This document shows positions 32,390-42,614 of a stretch of 64,000 nt of DNA, piece by piece. Under the pieces are notes generated by a model, which had not been told where the DNA came from, did not search any database, and saw nothing but the letters and a program-made list of their open reading frames with translations. Location of the stretch: NCBI GenBank assembly GCA_022606425.2, contig JAHDVF020001348.1, positions 1,617,001 to 1,681,000 on the forward strand, read 5' to 3'. The stretch comes from Lepidostoma basale (lineage: Eukaryota > Arthropoda > Insecta > Trichoptera > Lepidostomatidae). Position 1 is the stretch's first letter; each line of letters begins with the position of its first letter. Made by a program: the position numbers and the translations under genes.

Positions 32390-32662
32390 GAAGTGAGGTG
32401 AGGAACACGGCTATCCGCGAGATCTGCAAGGTGGAGGATGTCGTGAGATGGGGCAGACAACGCAGAAGATACTGGAATGCGCACGTGCAGAGGATGGATC
32501 CCACCAGAATCCCACACGCTTTAATGCATCAGATTCCTGCCGGCTGCCGTCCCCCCGGAAGACCGCCGAAGAGATGGAGAGATAGCTGGGAGTCAACCTC
32601 CCAAGAGAGGCCAGCCCGATTGAAGGAACAGACCAAAGGTCTATAAGGAGAAGAAGAAGAGA
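32390..32662 (+). mobile_element. LINE-B, 3' end
   Basis: An 82-codon frame reads RNTAIREICKVEDVVRWGRQ, RRRYWNAHVQRMDPTRIPHA, RPPGRPPKRWRDSWESTSQE, and stops at 32644. It is followed at once by the GAGAAGAAGAAGAG tail. Codons are intact, suggesting a younger copy. Confidence 0.86.
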
Positions 32663-32734
32663 AAACACAAAGTTTGGAATTTTTTAAATACGTATATCTT
32701 GGGCTCAATCCTATTTCTACAATAGATAACTCAT

Positions 32735-32791
32735 ATATTTTTATATATATATTATATATATATTTTATATATATTTTATATATATTTTATA

Positions 32792-32823
<32 letters not shown>

Positions 32824-32850
32824 TTTATATATATATATATATTTTTACTG
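32735..32850. repeat. AT-rich microsatellite
   Basis: Repeats of TATATATTTTATATAT with pure (TA)n between them. It generates a Tyr/Ile/Phe-rich false frame (32674-32862). Confidence 0.95.
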
Positions 32851-32862
32851 GTTCTGATTTAA

Positions 32863-33060
32863 AAAAATGGTTTGATTCATGTAGTGCTCCTGTCAATTTG
32901 GAGATATTTCTTGTACAAGTGAATTGTTTTGGTCAATTTGATTGTTGCCGCACTTTGTGATAGTTATTTGTGACACAAAATACGTTTTCACTCTTCTGAT
33001 GTTAAATTAATACAAGTTTTTTCGTTTATAAAAATAATTTTGACAGGTGTCAAAATAAAT
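32863..33060 (-). repeat. Repeat R3, copy 1
   Basis: The minus strand matches 51718-51915 and 59980-60185: TTGACAGG...TTTATAAACGAAAAAACTTG, TTGTCACAAATAACTATCA, CAATTGACCAAAACAATTCA, TATCTCCAAATTGACGGGAG. About 195 bp, non-coding, no clear terminal repeat. Confidence 0.7.
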
Positions 33061-33342
33061 TTTTCATTTGTTCCAATGACAATTTGAATAAATTCTTTAA
33101 TCAAATTTTCAAGTTTTTGCTGGTGTTGGATTGTTTTAAGTGCCTAATTAAAATGAAAACAGTGGAATAAAAAATTAAATAAACACAAATGTCCGGATCG
33201 TCCAGCTGACGACAAGTGCACCATCTAAAAGAACATTATGTGTTAAATTATTTTTATATGTTATTTTATTTTATATCATTGTATTTTGTATAATTTGTTT
33301 TAGATTTATTATGTAGACGTTGAATGATTGAAGTGTGCGCGG
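33061..33342. other. Unassigned AT-rich DNA
   Basis: Lies between repeat R3 and a short shared block. No signal. Confidence 0.3.
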
Positions 33343-33510
33343 GAGATGCTTATTGGTGGCGATGAGGTTCGCAACCCATCACACCGCGTCTCTCGCGTTG
33401 GCGAAAAGAGAAGAATGGAGTGCAGCATCGATTAAAGTGTTGCAGTTCATTCTTTCTGTCTACCCTTTCGGGGAAACGGCGTGATGGTTAGTTAGTTAAT
33501 TAGTTAGTTA
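33343..33510 (+). repeat. Shared 80-bp block followed by LINE-A end
   Basis: 33343-33425 (GGGAGATGCTTATTGGTGGC, GATGAGGTTCGCAACCCATC) is repeated in inverse orientation at 48905-48998. 33440-33510 is the last 50 bp of LINE-A with a TTAGTTAGTTAATTAGTTAG tail. The 80-bp block may be a decayed LINE segment. Confidence 0.6.
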
Positions 33511-33529
33511 TATTTTTATTTTGGTGAAA

Positions 33530-34030
33530 TAGCGTTTAGTTTCGATGTCAAACCATCAACCATGTCGGATGAAATAAATTGATATTTTTGTAAATGTCAT
33601 TAATGAAAACGTCTGTTTTCTAGAAGTTTTATTATATTTAATTGAAATGACATCACTGTATGCTTTTGATAACGCCTTAGCAAGGCAAAAATGTCTTTCA
33701 AAACATCATTCATTTTTGTTGTTTCTTGAACAATGATGTGATACTCAATATTAAATGAAAACATCTGTTTTCTAGAACAGTCATATCATATTAGAACAGA
33801 AATGGCATATTTGATAAGGATTTAGGCAGACGAAACATGCCATTCATATAAATTATATTAAAAAAAATCTTATAGAAAACGGACGTTTTCATTTGTATTC
33901 ATAATTTTAAGTGGTAAACATAATGAAATTCATTTATATAAAATGATATAAAATGAACGAATACGTCTGTTTTATACAAGTTTAATTATATTTATGGAAA
34001 TGATATGTTTCGCCTTGTTACGACATTATC
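33530..34030 (+). repeat. MITE-X cluster
   Basis: Three joined members: 33595-33715 ('GATAACGCCTTAGCAAGGC'), 33720-33905 ('TTGTTTCTTGAACAATGATG', 'AACGTCTGTTTTCTAGAAC'-type, 'GGCAGACGAAACATGCCATTC'), and 33950-34030 ending ATGTTTCGCCTTGTTACGAC. They alternate in orientation. Confidence 0.65.
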
Positions 34031-34034
34031 AAAT

Positions 34035-34255
34035 GTTTAAACAATTGGCAAGACGAGGAAAATATGGCATGACCAAATGAATTAAAATTTTAAGGGTTGG
34101 CCATGTTAGAAGTCGGAAGAATCGACGTGCGTGTATGACTCGTTGTATGAATGTCGAGGAAGCTAGAGAAGTGTGTCAGGATAGATTAGTGTGGCGGTTC
34201 ATTCTCTCTGCGTAACCCTGTAGAGAAAAGTCGCGATGGTTCGTTTGTTTGTACC
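34035..34255 (+). mobile_element. LINE-A, 3' end
   Basis: Shifted frames give TRKIWHDQMN, VGHVRSRKNRRACMTRCMNV and EEAREVCQDRLVWRF. The tail is reduced to GGTTCGTTTGTTTG at 34238-34251. Confidence 0.78.
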
Positions 34256-34321
34256 AGAATAAAACAGTGAGCTGCCAAAACCGATCGAAGACATTAGTGG
34301 ATTTTAACTAAAATTATATTT

Positions 34322-35137
34322 ATTTAAATTTTTAATTATATCTCAATAGAGACGAAGAAACAAACTGGAAACTGACTATGGATGATCAAGGTGTTTACAG
34401 GACTTATGACCTGTCATTGGTTGGGTTAAGCGCACGCTTTATGTAATTACAACATTCCCCATTCCACCATTGTTATGATCATGTATGATACATTTTTTTG
34501 GAAGTTGTATATATACTCCAAATCCATACTTATTTTCACGTGGCAGTTCCAGTTAGCCATCTATGTAGATTTGATTGTACTAATTAATTATTTAGATTAA
34601 TCTATACAATCCATCCACTAACGCCATCTATGAAGAATGATTGTTTTAGCATTTAGCAAACTACTTTATTAACACAATGCGAAGAGGCTACCAAGGCTGG
34701 TCAATTATTTGGCGTATAAAATAGGAGTGGATACTCCAGGCGACTTCTAACAGAGCGATAGGAGGCGGTAGCCTCTTCGCATTGTGTTAATAAAGTAGTT
34801 TGCTAAATGCTAAAACAATCATTCTTCATAGATGGCGTTAGTGGATGGATTGTATAGATTAATCTAAATAATTAATTAGTACAATCAAATCTACATAGAT
34901 GGCTAACTGGAACTGCCACGTGAAAATAAGTATGGATTTGGAGTATATATACAACTTCCAAAAAAATGTATCATACATGATCATAACAATGGTGGAATGG
35001 GGAATGTTGTAATTACATAAAGCGTGCGCTTAACCCAACCAATGACAGGTCATAAGTCCTGTAAACACCTTGATCATCCATAGTCAGTTTCCAGTTTGTT
35101 TCTTCGTCTCTATTGAGATATAATTAAAAATTTAAAT
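34322..35137. mobile_element. FB-1 foldback, 371-bp arms, no mismatch seen
   Basis: 34322-34692 and 34767-35137 are reverse complements with constant coordinate sums (69459), so there is no indel. Stretches compared base by base show no mismatch. The loop is 74 bp. Each arm contains TCTCAATAGAGACGAAG, GGTTGGGTTAAGCGCACGCT and 'GATGGCGTTAGTGGATGG'. Non-coding. 'AATCCAGGATTCGTATACAG' at 35158-35177 recurs beside the copy at 55541, so the family extends past the right arm. It is either a foldback transposon or an inverted duplication of a single-armed element. Confidence 0.93.
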
Positions 35138-35329
35138 TAACCACCCACAGGTGAAAATCCAGGATTCGTATACAGATATAAGTATACATTTCACAAATAT
35201 TTATATTTATTTATTTACTTGAAATAGTACACATGTACATAAAACATGTTCTAATAAAAACATTTAAACATTCAACTACAGTAATAGGGTTACAATATAA
35301 GGCTACATTTTGTTTACGTATTTATTTAA

Positions 35330-35866
35330 TTCTATTCTAAATCTGTTTATGCTCTGCACACTTTTGACATCCTCCGGTATATCTTCATAAATTTTATATG
35401 CTTTATAAATAAGAGAATTCTGATATTTGTTTTTTTCTGAACGGGAGCCTTAGTTTATTTTTCTTTCTTGTTTCATATTGATGTTTATGTTGGTAACTAT
35501 TTATCTTCCTTAAGAATTCTTGGGCCCATTAACAATTTTGTGAATTAGTAATAAAACGTTGAATCTAATTATTTTTTTAAATTTTTAGTTCTTTAAGCAT
35601 CCCTTTAATTCTGGCATATCTGCTTCTTCTCAAAATTATTCTCATTGCCTTATCCTGGAGTATGGTTAATCTTGTCATATCTTATTCATTTGCTAAAAAT
35701 AGTATGCTGTTACAATAATTGATATGGGGGAGAATGATTGCGTTATATACAGTATTGCATGTTTCTGCGCTGATATATTGTCAAATCCTGCCCAGAAGTG
35801 ATATTTTTTTAGCCATCTTCTTAGTAACATATTTTGTATTTTGTGAAAAATACAAAATATGTTACT
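35330..35866 (-). mobile_element. LINE-I, post-RT fragment
   Basis: Without a start Met, the minus strand reads KKMAKKISLLGRI-stop-QYISAE and TCNTVYNAIILPHINYCNSI, then MTRLTILQDKAMRIILRRSR and YARIKGMLKELKI. This matches the tail region after RT in jockey/CR1-like LINEs ('LPHINYC', 'LQ.KA.R.I'). There are at least two stops. The 5' side ends at the TIR element at 35871. A 19-bp inverted pair at 35823-35866 (TAACATATTTTGTATTTT) sits at the junction. Confidence 0.75.
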
Positions 35867-35870
35867 TATA

Positions 35871-36586
35871 CAGGGTATCCCAGATCTCGACGTCAAACCG
35901 GAAACAGATGATAGGGCAAGTCATACTGGTTATGAGAAAAATGTAAAAAATCTAAGTTTTGTATTTTTGAAATTATAGGTATTTAAAAAAAACGTGAAAA
36001 TCAACACCCTGTGATGGTCTTTTAACTCCCATTTCTACAAATCTTTATTTTTTATTAATTTATCTGTCTCGCTCACACTTCGAGAAAGACTCTCATAAAA
36101 AAATGTTAAACACTGGATTTTATTACAAAAAAAAATTCTACAATTAATTTAAGAAATAATTAAGCAAGTGTCATACCATTTTGGAATCTTCATTAAATGC
36201 GCCAACTTTTAAAGTTACCTGCCAAAATAGTGTAGTACATTTTATTTTCAGTACAGTCAGTTAAAATTGGGGGTGCTTATAATTTTGAATACTTGCTTGG
36301 GCAAAAAGTAACATTTTCTTCCAAGCTGGAGCGGTTAGCTTTAAATTTTAGGCAAAAGTTTACAGAAGCATTATTCAGGATTACATAATAAAAATAAAAT
36401 TTATAAAAAGTAAAGATTTGTAGTAATGGGAGTTAAGAAACCATCACAGGGTGTTGATTTTCTCGATTTGTTTTTAAATGCCTATAATTTCAAAAAAACA
36501 AAACTGTTTTTTACATTTTTCTCATAACCAGCATGACTTGCCCTATCATCTGTTTCCGAGTTGACGTCGTGATCTGGGACACCCTG
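35871..36586. mobile_element. DNA element with long terminal inverted repeats
   Basis: Left CAGGGTATCCCAGATCTCGA and right ...GATCTGGGACACCCTG are inverted. Similarity continues inward for about 180 bp ('GATGATAGGGCAAGTCAT', 'ATCAACACCCTGTGATGG'). TATA flanks each side, fitting a TA target. The central 360 bp are non-coding. A copy without termini lies at 43960-44345. It is non-autonomous; the superfamily is inferred only from the TA target. Confidence 0.83.
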
Positions 36587-36589
36587 TAT

Positions 36590-37045
36590 ATAACTAACTA
36601 ACTAACTAAACATCACGCCGTCTCCCCGAAGGGGTAGGCAGAAAGAATGGACTGCCACACTTTTCTTTCCTGACATATTTCTCTCGCTTCCTCAACATTC
36701 GTACATCGTGTCATGCACGCGCGTCGATTTCTCTGACTCCTCACATGGCCGACATTCAATATTTGATTTATTTGATCGTGCCACGTTTTCCTCGGTCTTC
36801 CTCCATTTCTGGTTCCATTTACATCATTAACATATAATTTTTTTTACCATTCTTTCTTCATTCATTCTTTCCATATGTCCAAACCATCTTAAAGATCCTT
36901 TCATTATTTTGTTCATGACACCATCATTTGCACCGCATTCACTTTTTATATTTTGATTCGACACTCTATCATACACAGAGTATCCACACATTCGTCTAAG
37001 AGATCTCATTCTACTTTCATCCTTCTTTTGCCAGTTCCATAAATA
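36590..37045 (-). mobile_element. LINE-A, 3' fragment
   Basis: The (TTAG)n tail directly abuts the TIR element. The coding end matches the consensus except for frameshifts. MRSLRRMCGYSVYDRVSNQN and MKGSLRWFGHMERMNEERMV are open at 37009-36827. Confidence 0.85.
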
Positions 37046-37448
37046 TTAATTTATTAATTAAAAAAAAAAATCATTGTTTATTTGTAATATCTTTGAGGAA
37101 AGAAACTGATTTGATTGTGGTATTATTGTGAATTCTAAAAGACCGCAATAAATTGCTTCTCTGCTTCTATTATGATGCATAAGGCTAAAGAAGTCCGAGC
37201 ATTCGCCAGCCTCCTCGCTGGGAACGAACCGTGAATGTACTAGCCAGTATCAGCGAGGCAGGGTCAATGGCTCCCATGGCTTACGATTAGTTTACAGCGC
37301 ACTCCTAGAGAATAGGAGACAAAGCCCACTCCAGTGGCCCGTGGGTGGAGGAGACAATCTTTTGTTGTCCTTAGCGACCGAAAATTCCTCACAAATCTCA
37401 TCACAAAATGTCACACAATTTTTTTTATTATTTTTTGTATTTAATTAA
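37046..37448. other. Unassigned
   Basis: 37190-37330 is moderately GC-rich (CATTCGCCAGCCTCCTCGCT, GGAACGAACCGTGAATGTAC). No repeat partner is in the window, so it could be an old LINE or unique DNA. Confidence 0.35.
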
Positions 37449-37461
37449 TTTTTTTAAAAAC

Positions 37462-38376
37462 TTAAAGAACTTAAAGGTATAAATGCTGGTGCTAAGATGA
37501 GTGATCTGTCTGTAAACTGTCTGCTTTACGCGGACGATGCCGTTCTCGTTGCGGATAGTGCGGACGAATTACAAATCTTGGTGTCGAGAATGAATGAGGT
37601 ATGCAAGTCAAATGATTTAATGATGAATGTCGGAAAGTCAAAGGTGATGGTTTTCGAAAGAGAAGAGCAAATGACAGTTTGTAATATAAGTGTGAACGAA
37701 GAGAACTTGGAACAGGTGAGGGAATTTGTGTATTTAGGTAGTATGTTCACAGCAGATGCCCGAACGGATAGTGACGTCGAAAGAAGGGTTGGTGCGGGTA
37801 ACAAAGTGAATCGAGCTTTAAAAATAGTTATTGGAAACAAGAATTTATCAATGAAAGCGAAAACGGCCGTTCACAATGGAGTTCTGGTCCCAACCTTAAT
37901 GTATGGAAGCGAAGCATGGAACTTGCAAAAGAAGGATGAGAGTAGAATAAATGCGGTAGAGATGAGGTCCCTAAGACGTATGTGTGGTAGAACGATATAC
38001 GACAGAATCTCAAATGCTGATATAAGAAAGGAATATAGAGCGGAAGAAGGTATTATGAACAAAATTATGAAAGGATCGCTGCGTTGGTTCGGACATATGG
38101 AACGCATGGATGGAGAAAGAATGGTTAAGAAAGTATACGTTAATGATGTAAATGGGGTACAAAGTCGAGGCAGACCGAAGAAAACATGGCATGACCAAAT
38201 TAATCAAATTTTAAAGGTTGGTCATGTTAGAAGTAGGAGGAATCGACGTGCGTGTATGACTCGTTGTATGAATGTGGAGGAATCTAGAGAGGTTTGCCAG
38301 GATAGAGTAGTGTGGCGGTCCATTCTCTCTGCCTACCCCTGCGGGGAAACGGCGTGATGGTTTGTTTGTTTGTTTG
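37462..38376 (+). mobile_element. LINE-A, best preserved copy
   Basis: A 5'-truncated insertion bounded by an 11-bp direct repeat TTTTTAAAAAC (37451-37461, 38377-38387) and ending in GTTTGTTTGTTTGTTTG. It starts at LKNLKGINAGAKM, just before RT motif C. The duplicated flank is low in complexity, so the boundary is likely rather than certain. Confidence 0.88.
37497..38357 (+). CDS. LINE-A reverse transcriptase, C-terminal 286 codons
   Basis: Unbroken frame. Residues 1-45 hold the RT catalytic box LLYADDAVLVADSADELQIL. Residues 46-125 are the thumb (DLMMNVGKSKVMVFEREEQM; FVYLGSMFTADARTDSDVER). Residues 126-286 are the C-terminal domain: NGVLVPTLMYGSEAWNLQKK, KGSLRWFGHMERMDGERMVK, RGRPKKTWHDQINQILKVGH, RRACMTRCMNVEESREVCQD. 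The natural stop follows ILSAYPCGETA. The Met used here is only the first in frame; the true protein would start about 2 kb upstream with an endonuclease. It lacks RT motifs 1-4, so it should be inactive. The absence of stops argues for recent insertion. Confidence 0.9.
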   Translation: MSDLSVNCLLYADDAVLVADSADELQILVSRMNEVCKSNDLMMNVGKSKVMVFEREEQMTVCNISVNEENLEQVREFVYLGSMFTADARTDSDVERRVGAGNKVNRALKIVIGNKNLSMKAKTAVHNGVLVPTLMYGSEAWNLQKKDESRINAVEMRSLRRMCGRTIYDRISNADIRKEYRAEEGIMNKIMKGSLRWFGHMERMDGERMVKKVYVNDVNGVQSRGRPKKTWHDQINQILKVGHVRSRRNRRACMTRCMNVEESREVCQDRVVWRSILSAYPCGETA

Positions 38377-38387
38377 TTTTTAAAAAC

Positions 38388-38632
38388 CCTATTGGGTTAT
38401 ATGGATACAATTTTAGATCTTACTTTTAATTATGTAATGTTTCAGGTATATTTTAAATTGAGTTGTAATGAGACTCCTTGTGTCTTTTGGTAGTTCATTG
38501 TAAAGTTTCAGTCCATTGTTCAATATCCTTGATTGTCCTGTCTTAGTTCGTGCATTCGGTAAGTGATATATGTCACAGTTCCTGGTCAAGTGTCTGTGTA
38601 CGTCTGAATTTTTAGTTAATTTGTAGCTGTAT
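38388..38632 (-). mobile_element. LINE-I-like C-terminus
   Basis: The minus strand is open without a Met: YKLTKNSDVHRHLTRNCDIY, HLPNARTKTGQSRILNNGLK, LYNELPKDTRSLITTQFKIY, ending LKHYIIKSKI-stop at about 38416. 'LYNELP....' followed by a basic FK..LK motif is the usual end of jockey/CR1-like LINE proteins. The 3' end AACCCAATAGGG borders the LINE-A insertion. Confidence 0.78.
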
Positions 38633-38870
38633 CATACACAGAGTATCCACACATTCGTCTAAGAGATCTCATTTCTACTGCATTTATTCTACTTTCATCC
38701 TTCTTTTGCCAGTTTCATGCTTCGCTTCCATACATAAGGGTCGGTAGAAGAACACCATTGTCCACTGCCATTCTAGCTTTTTTGGATAGGTTTTTGTTTG
38801 CGTTGACAACTTTAAGTGCACCATTCACTTTGTTGCCTGCCCCAACCCTTCATTCAATATCCCTCTCCAC
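38633..38870 (-). mobile_element. LINE-A, internal fragment
   Basis: The minus strand covers GAGNKVNGALKVVNANKNLS to MRSLRRMCGYSVYD. No tail. It directly continues from the LINE-I piece. Confidence 0.8.
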
Positions 38871-39334
38871 TATATTTCACACACCAATAGTTAAAAAAAT
38901 GTAATCAGTAATTGGATTAATTTTTTAAATTTAAATAAACCATAAACTTCATTTTACGTCATCCTGTAGATGTAACAGTTTTTTTTTATTTAATTCCAAC
39001 GATGTGATGGGTTGGATCAGTTGTTAATTAATTTGTATTGCTTTGTGAATACATTTTCTCCATGGAATGCAGTGGTAGCCGTAGTGACCAGCGAGATCAC
39101 GGTCTAGAGAGCAGCAGCGTGGAACTGGAGCGTGGAATGCTGATCAGGTGGCGTGCAGCACGAGACTGCTAATTGCCCTGGACCGACCGCAGCATACCTT
39201 CACTCATATCTGCTCTCTTCATATTCTACATTGTTGCAAACATAGTTTTTGCTACTATGATGCATGAGCTGATTTCAAACAACGCGAATTCCAAATTTAA
39301 AATATTAATTTATTGTTTCTTTAACACTGATTTA
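38871..39334. other. Unassigned
   Basis: 39060-39200 is GC-richer (GCAGTGGTAGCCGTAGTGAC, GAGCGTGGAATGCTGATCAG) with no partner here. The right end (TTGTTTCTTTAACACTGATTT) is MITE-X-like. Confidence 0.35.
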
Positions 39335-40221
39335 CTACTAACTAACTAAAACTAACTAACCATCACGCCATTTCGCCCCGGAAAGGTAGGCAGAGAGGAT
39401 GGATCGCCACAATGCCCTGTCCTGGCATACCTCTCGGGCTTCCTCTACATTCATACATCGTACCATGCACGCACGTCGATTATTCTGACTTCGAATGTCT
39501 TTTAGTAATTGATTAATTTGGTCATGCCATGTTTTCCTCGGTCGTCCTCGACTTCTTTTCCCACTCACGCTGCTTGTGAACAACTTTTTAACCATTCTTC
39601 TCTCATCCATTCGTTCCATATGTCCAAACCATCTCAGGGATCCTTTTTTAATTTTATTCATGATGCAGTCATCTGCCTTACATTTCTTTCTTATTTCATC
39701 GTTCAGTATTCTATCATACAACGTCTTCCCGCACATTCTTCTTAGTGATCTCATTTCTACGGCGTTTATCCTGCTTTCACCTTTCTTTTGCCAGCTCCAA
39801 GCTCACTTCCATACATGAGGGTTGGCACTAGAACTTCATTGTGTACTGCCATCTTTGCTTCTGTGGATATATTTCTATTTGTAGTAATGACTTTGAGTGC
39901 GCCATTTATTTTATTCTCAGCACCAACCCTTCTTTCGATGTCGTCTCCATTTTTCCGTCTCTTGTAAACATGCTTCCCAGATACGTAAATTCAGTAACTT
40001 GCTCCAATTTCTCGCCCATCGCACTTACTCGTATATCACAAATCGTCATACATTCTTCTTTCTCGAAAACCATCAATTTAGATTTAGACACATTCATCAC
40101 CAAGTCACTCTTTTTGCATGCCTCATACATCCTTGACACTAAGACATGCAAATTTTCTCTACTCTCAGCGATTACCACAGCATCGTCTGCATATAACAAA
40201 CAGCTGACTGACAAACAACAA
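39335..40221 (-). mobile_element. LINE-A, 3' fragment, diverged subfamily
   Basis: An 887-bp minus-strand copy. SCLLYADDAVVIAESRENLH, VLVSRMYEACKKSDLVMNVS and YLGSMFTRDGKMETTSKEGL give the RT C box and thumb (40505-39906). MRSLRRMCGKTLYDRILNDE to MVRCMNVEEAREVCQDRALW runs at 39754-39356. One frameshift separates the two. The tail is CTAA repeats. A 7-bp TGATTTA on each side (39328-39334, 40222-40228) may be the target duplication. Confidence 0.88.
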
Positions 40222-40252
40222 TGATTTAAAACATAATAATTAAATAAAACGA

Positions 40253-40595
40253 CATACAGGATCGAAGCAAGAGCAGACACTGTCAGAACCAAACATCTCT
40301 TAAGAGTAGTAGAAATGAGAACATTGCGACCTATTGTGGAGAGAACCTTAGAGATAGGATACTCAATGAAGAAATTCGCAAATCTTGCAAAATTGAAGAC
40401 ATAGTGAGATGGAGGGACCACATCGAGAGAATGGATCCAGCAAGAATTCCTAATATCGTGATGCACGAGCTCCAGAGGGCCGTCGACCACCAGGACGACC
40501 ACCAAAGAGATTCAGAGAAGGCTGGTCGTCTTCATCACAGGAAGAAAGTTGATATCCTGCATAAACAGATCTCAAGATCTACAATCAGAAGAATG
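40253..40595 (+). mobile_element. LINE-B, 3' fragment with 14-bp target duplication
   Basis: Flanked by ATTAAATAAAACGA (40239-40252 and 40596-40609). Shifted frames show RADTVRTKHLLRVVEMRT and MRWRDHIERMDPARIPNIVM. About 35 bp around RQRRRRF are missing compared with 2408. The tail is only CAGAAGAATG. Confidence 0.88.
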
Positions 40596-40649
40596 ATTAA
40601 ATAAAACGATATTTTTTACTAACTACTTCCACTTTTGTATTTATTTAGA

Positions 40650-40715
40650 TAGCGACCGGTTTCGCCAGGCTCGCTGGCATCGACATACTAGTCACCAACC
40701 ACATCGAAATAAAGA
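40650..40715. repeat. MITE-P relative
   Basis: 'GCGACCGGTTTCGCCAGGCTC' then GCTGGCATCGAC. Only one diverged arm of the foldback. Confidence 0.45.
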
Positions 40716-40854
40716 CAAAAGTGCCGGTAGTTAAAAAACATAGTTTTTTTTTAATTATTATTTATAATGAACTTCCATCAAGAGATTTCAGATAAACCAT
40801 TTGATTATCTTATAAATGATTTAAAGCTCCATATTAAACAATCAATACAGATGA

Positions 40855-40992
40855 AAACGTCTGTTTTCTAGAAGTATTATTATGTTTTATGGAAATAACA
40901 TAAATTTCATTCCAACATTAATGCCGTTATAAGGTGAAATTATCGTTTCCATAAAACGTAATAAAACTTCTAGAAAACAGATGTTTTAATTC
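40855..40992. repeat. MITE-X palindrome
   Basis: AAAACGTCTGTTTTCTAGAAGTA at the left and its inverse ACTTCTAGAAAACAGATGTTTT at the right. Both continue through 'TTATGTTTTATGGAAATA'. The centre holds a degraded GCCGTTATAAGG. It shows that the family can exist as a full inverted pair. Confidence 0.75.
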
Positions 40993-41059
40993 CTGTTACA
41001 TAAAAATATAAATGTTTTATTTTGTCACTGGATTGATTCATTATTACTACTATTAACCA

Positions 41060-41130
41060 TCAAAACGACTCCTCTAAAAGGTAGACCAAACGAATAGACC
41101 GCCACACTGTTCTTTCCTGACATACACCTT
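41060..41130 (-). mobile_element. LINE-A, 3' crumb
   Basis: 'GGTAGACCAAACGAATAGAC' and CGCCACACTGTTCTTTCCTG match the end of LINE-A on the minus strand. The tail is lost. Confidence 0.55.
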
Positions 41131-41139
41131 TCGTTTCGC

Positions 41140-41470
41140 TTCCGCGTCTCTGTGTACTAGAGACGTTAAAGGCGAAACTCTAGCGAATAGCGAAACTCTG
41201 CATATCTTGTTTTTTAATAAGCCATTGCACACAACACGCGAAACGATATCGGGCCTAATTCAATTCGCCTGACGTCCGCAAGAAGTTCGTATGCATCGAC
41301 ATTTTTTTACAAAAATATAATAAATATGTACAGAGCTTCGCTAGAGTTTCGCATCCGCTTCGCTTTCGCTGCAGTATGCTACAAGCGTTAAGCGTCGCAT
41401 CGTGAATACGCGAAATCGCGGAATACATGTTGAGGACGCTATCTATACAGAGGCAAATATCACAACAGTA
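41140..41470. repeat. GCGAAA-rich inverted region
   Basis: GGCGAAACTCTAGCGAA (41170-41186) is inverted at 41335-41352 (TTCGCTAGAGTTTCGC). Several further CGAAA/TTTCG words lie around both. This suggests a small foldback element with unclear ends. Confidence 0.5.
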
Positions 41471-41689
41471 TTGTATCGAACGCGAGATCGTGATGTCTAC
41501 TAGTATTTACCTACATTCATATACCATTTATCTACAAAAGAATATCCACACTTTAGTTTGTATAGCACTTAAGCTACCATTTTATGGTGTAGCAAATGTG
41601 CTATAAACCGTAAATCTACTAATATTTTAATTTCGTACATATTCTTATTATACTCTACATTCTACACTCCCATCTACCTATTTAGGTAC

Positions 41690-42012
41690 ACTAACCGTCG
41701 CTGGTGGCGCTAGTTTACAAAAAATCTATGTTTACATCTAGTCTCAATAGATGGCGCTAGTGTAGATTGAACTAAAATATGTGAAATGTTTCTCAACATG
41801 GTAGCATACGCATACGTATACCTATACAACTTTAAAAAATAATTGTCAGACGTGGTGTTCGTAAGAAGGGCGAAATGGTAAACGTTGTATTACATAAAGC
41901 GATCGCTTAACACAACCAATGACAGGTCATAAGTCCTGTAAACGCCTCGACCACGATATTCTGTTTCCAAATAATTTACATCTTCGTCTCTATTGAGATA
42001 CAATTAATTGTT
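41690..42012 (-). repeat. FB-1 single-arm copy
   Basis: The minus strand begins TTGTATCTCAATAGAGACGA. It has ACCTGTCATTGGTTGTGTTAAG and a degraded GCGATCGC in place of GCGCACGC. The far end has a duplicated 'ATGGCGCTAGT' pair (41704-41712, 41751-41761). Confidence 0.72.
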
Positions 42013-42614
42013 AAAAAAATCTATTTTAATTTAACGTTTGTTTGTCGGTTGACCTGCTTCGATTACTGCCAGTTTATGAGACACACTATGAGTTTAAATA
42101 AATAAATAAATTTTCTTATACTAAAAAACTAGTTGCAACCCGTGAAATATTCACGGTAGTAAAGATTTCCTGCCCTTTAAAAACTTGGTTCACTGTACAA
42201 TCGAAATCAGTCATTAGTTTTAGCTCTTAATATAAATTTATTTTTTATATAGGTACACGTTAAAATTTTCACAATTAACAACACCAAATTGTTATCCATT
42301 TGTTTTCTACACTACTGTTATACAACAATAATCAGAACAAATTTCAAAATAAACAAGAAACATTCTCGGGCACGCACATAGTGTACATTTCGTTTTACTT
42401 TCGGAAAGAATCGAAGTATTCCTCTCTCGCTATCTTGTACTCAAAATATTCTCGTACTCTTTCTTGACGACATCTGATGCAGACACAATAAAAACTTGCG
42501 AAATGGAGGATATCGTTCGGCGAAGTAGATTCATAAGAAGAAACTGAAAAGACCAGGTAGCTAGAATGGACAGACTCGCATATACAGGTACAATACAATC
42601 GCTAATGAAATTCA
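42013..42614. other. Mostly unassigned; LINE crumb
   Basis: 42480-42600 may encode a decayed LINE-B stretch ('CEMEDIVRRSRF', 'DQVARMDRLAYTGT'). The 'GAAATATTCACGG' and 'TTCACAATTAACAACACCAAAT' blocks (42145, 42270) recur at 56500 and 57555. Confidence 0.45.
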
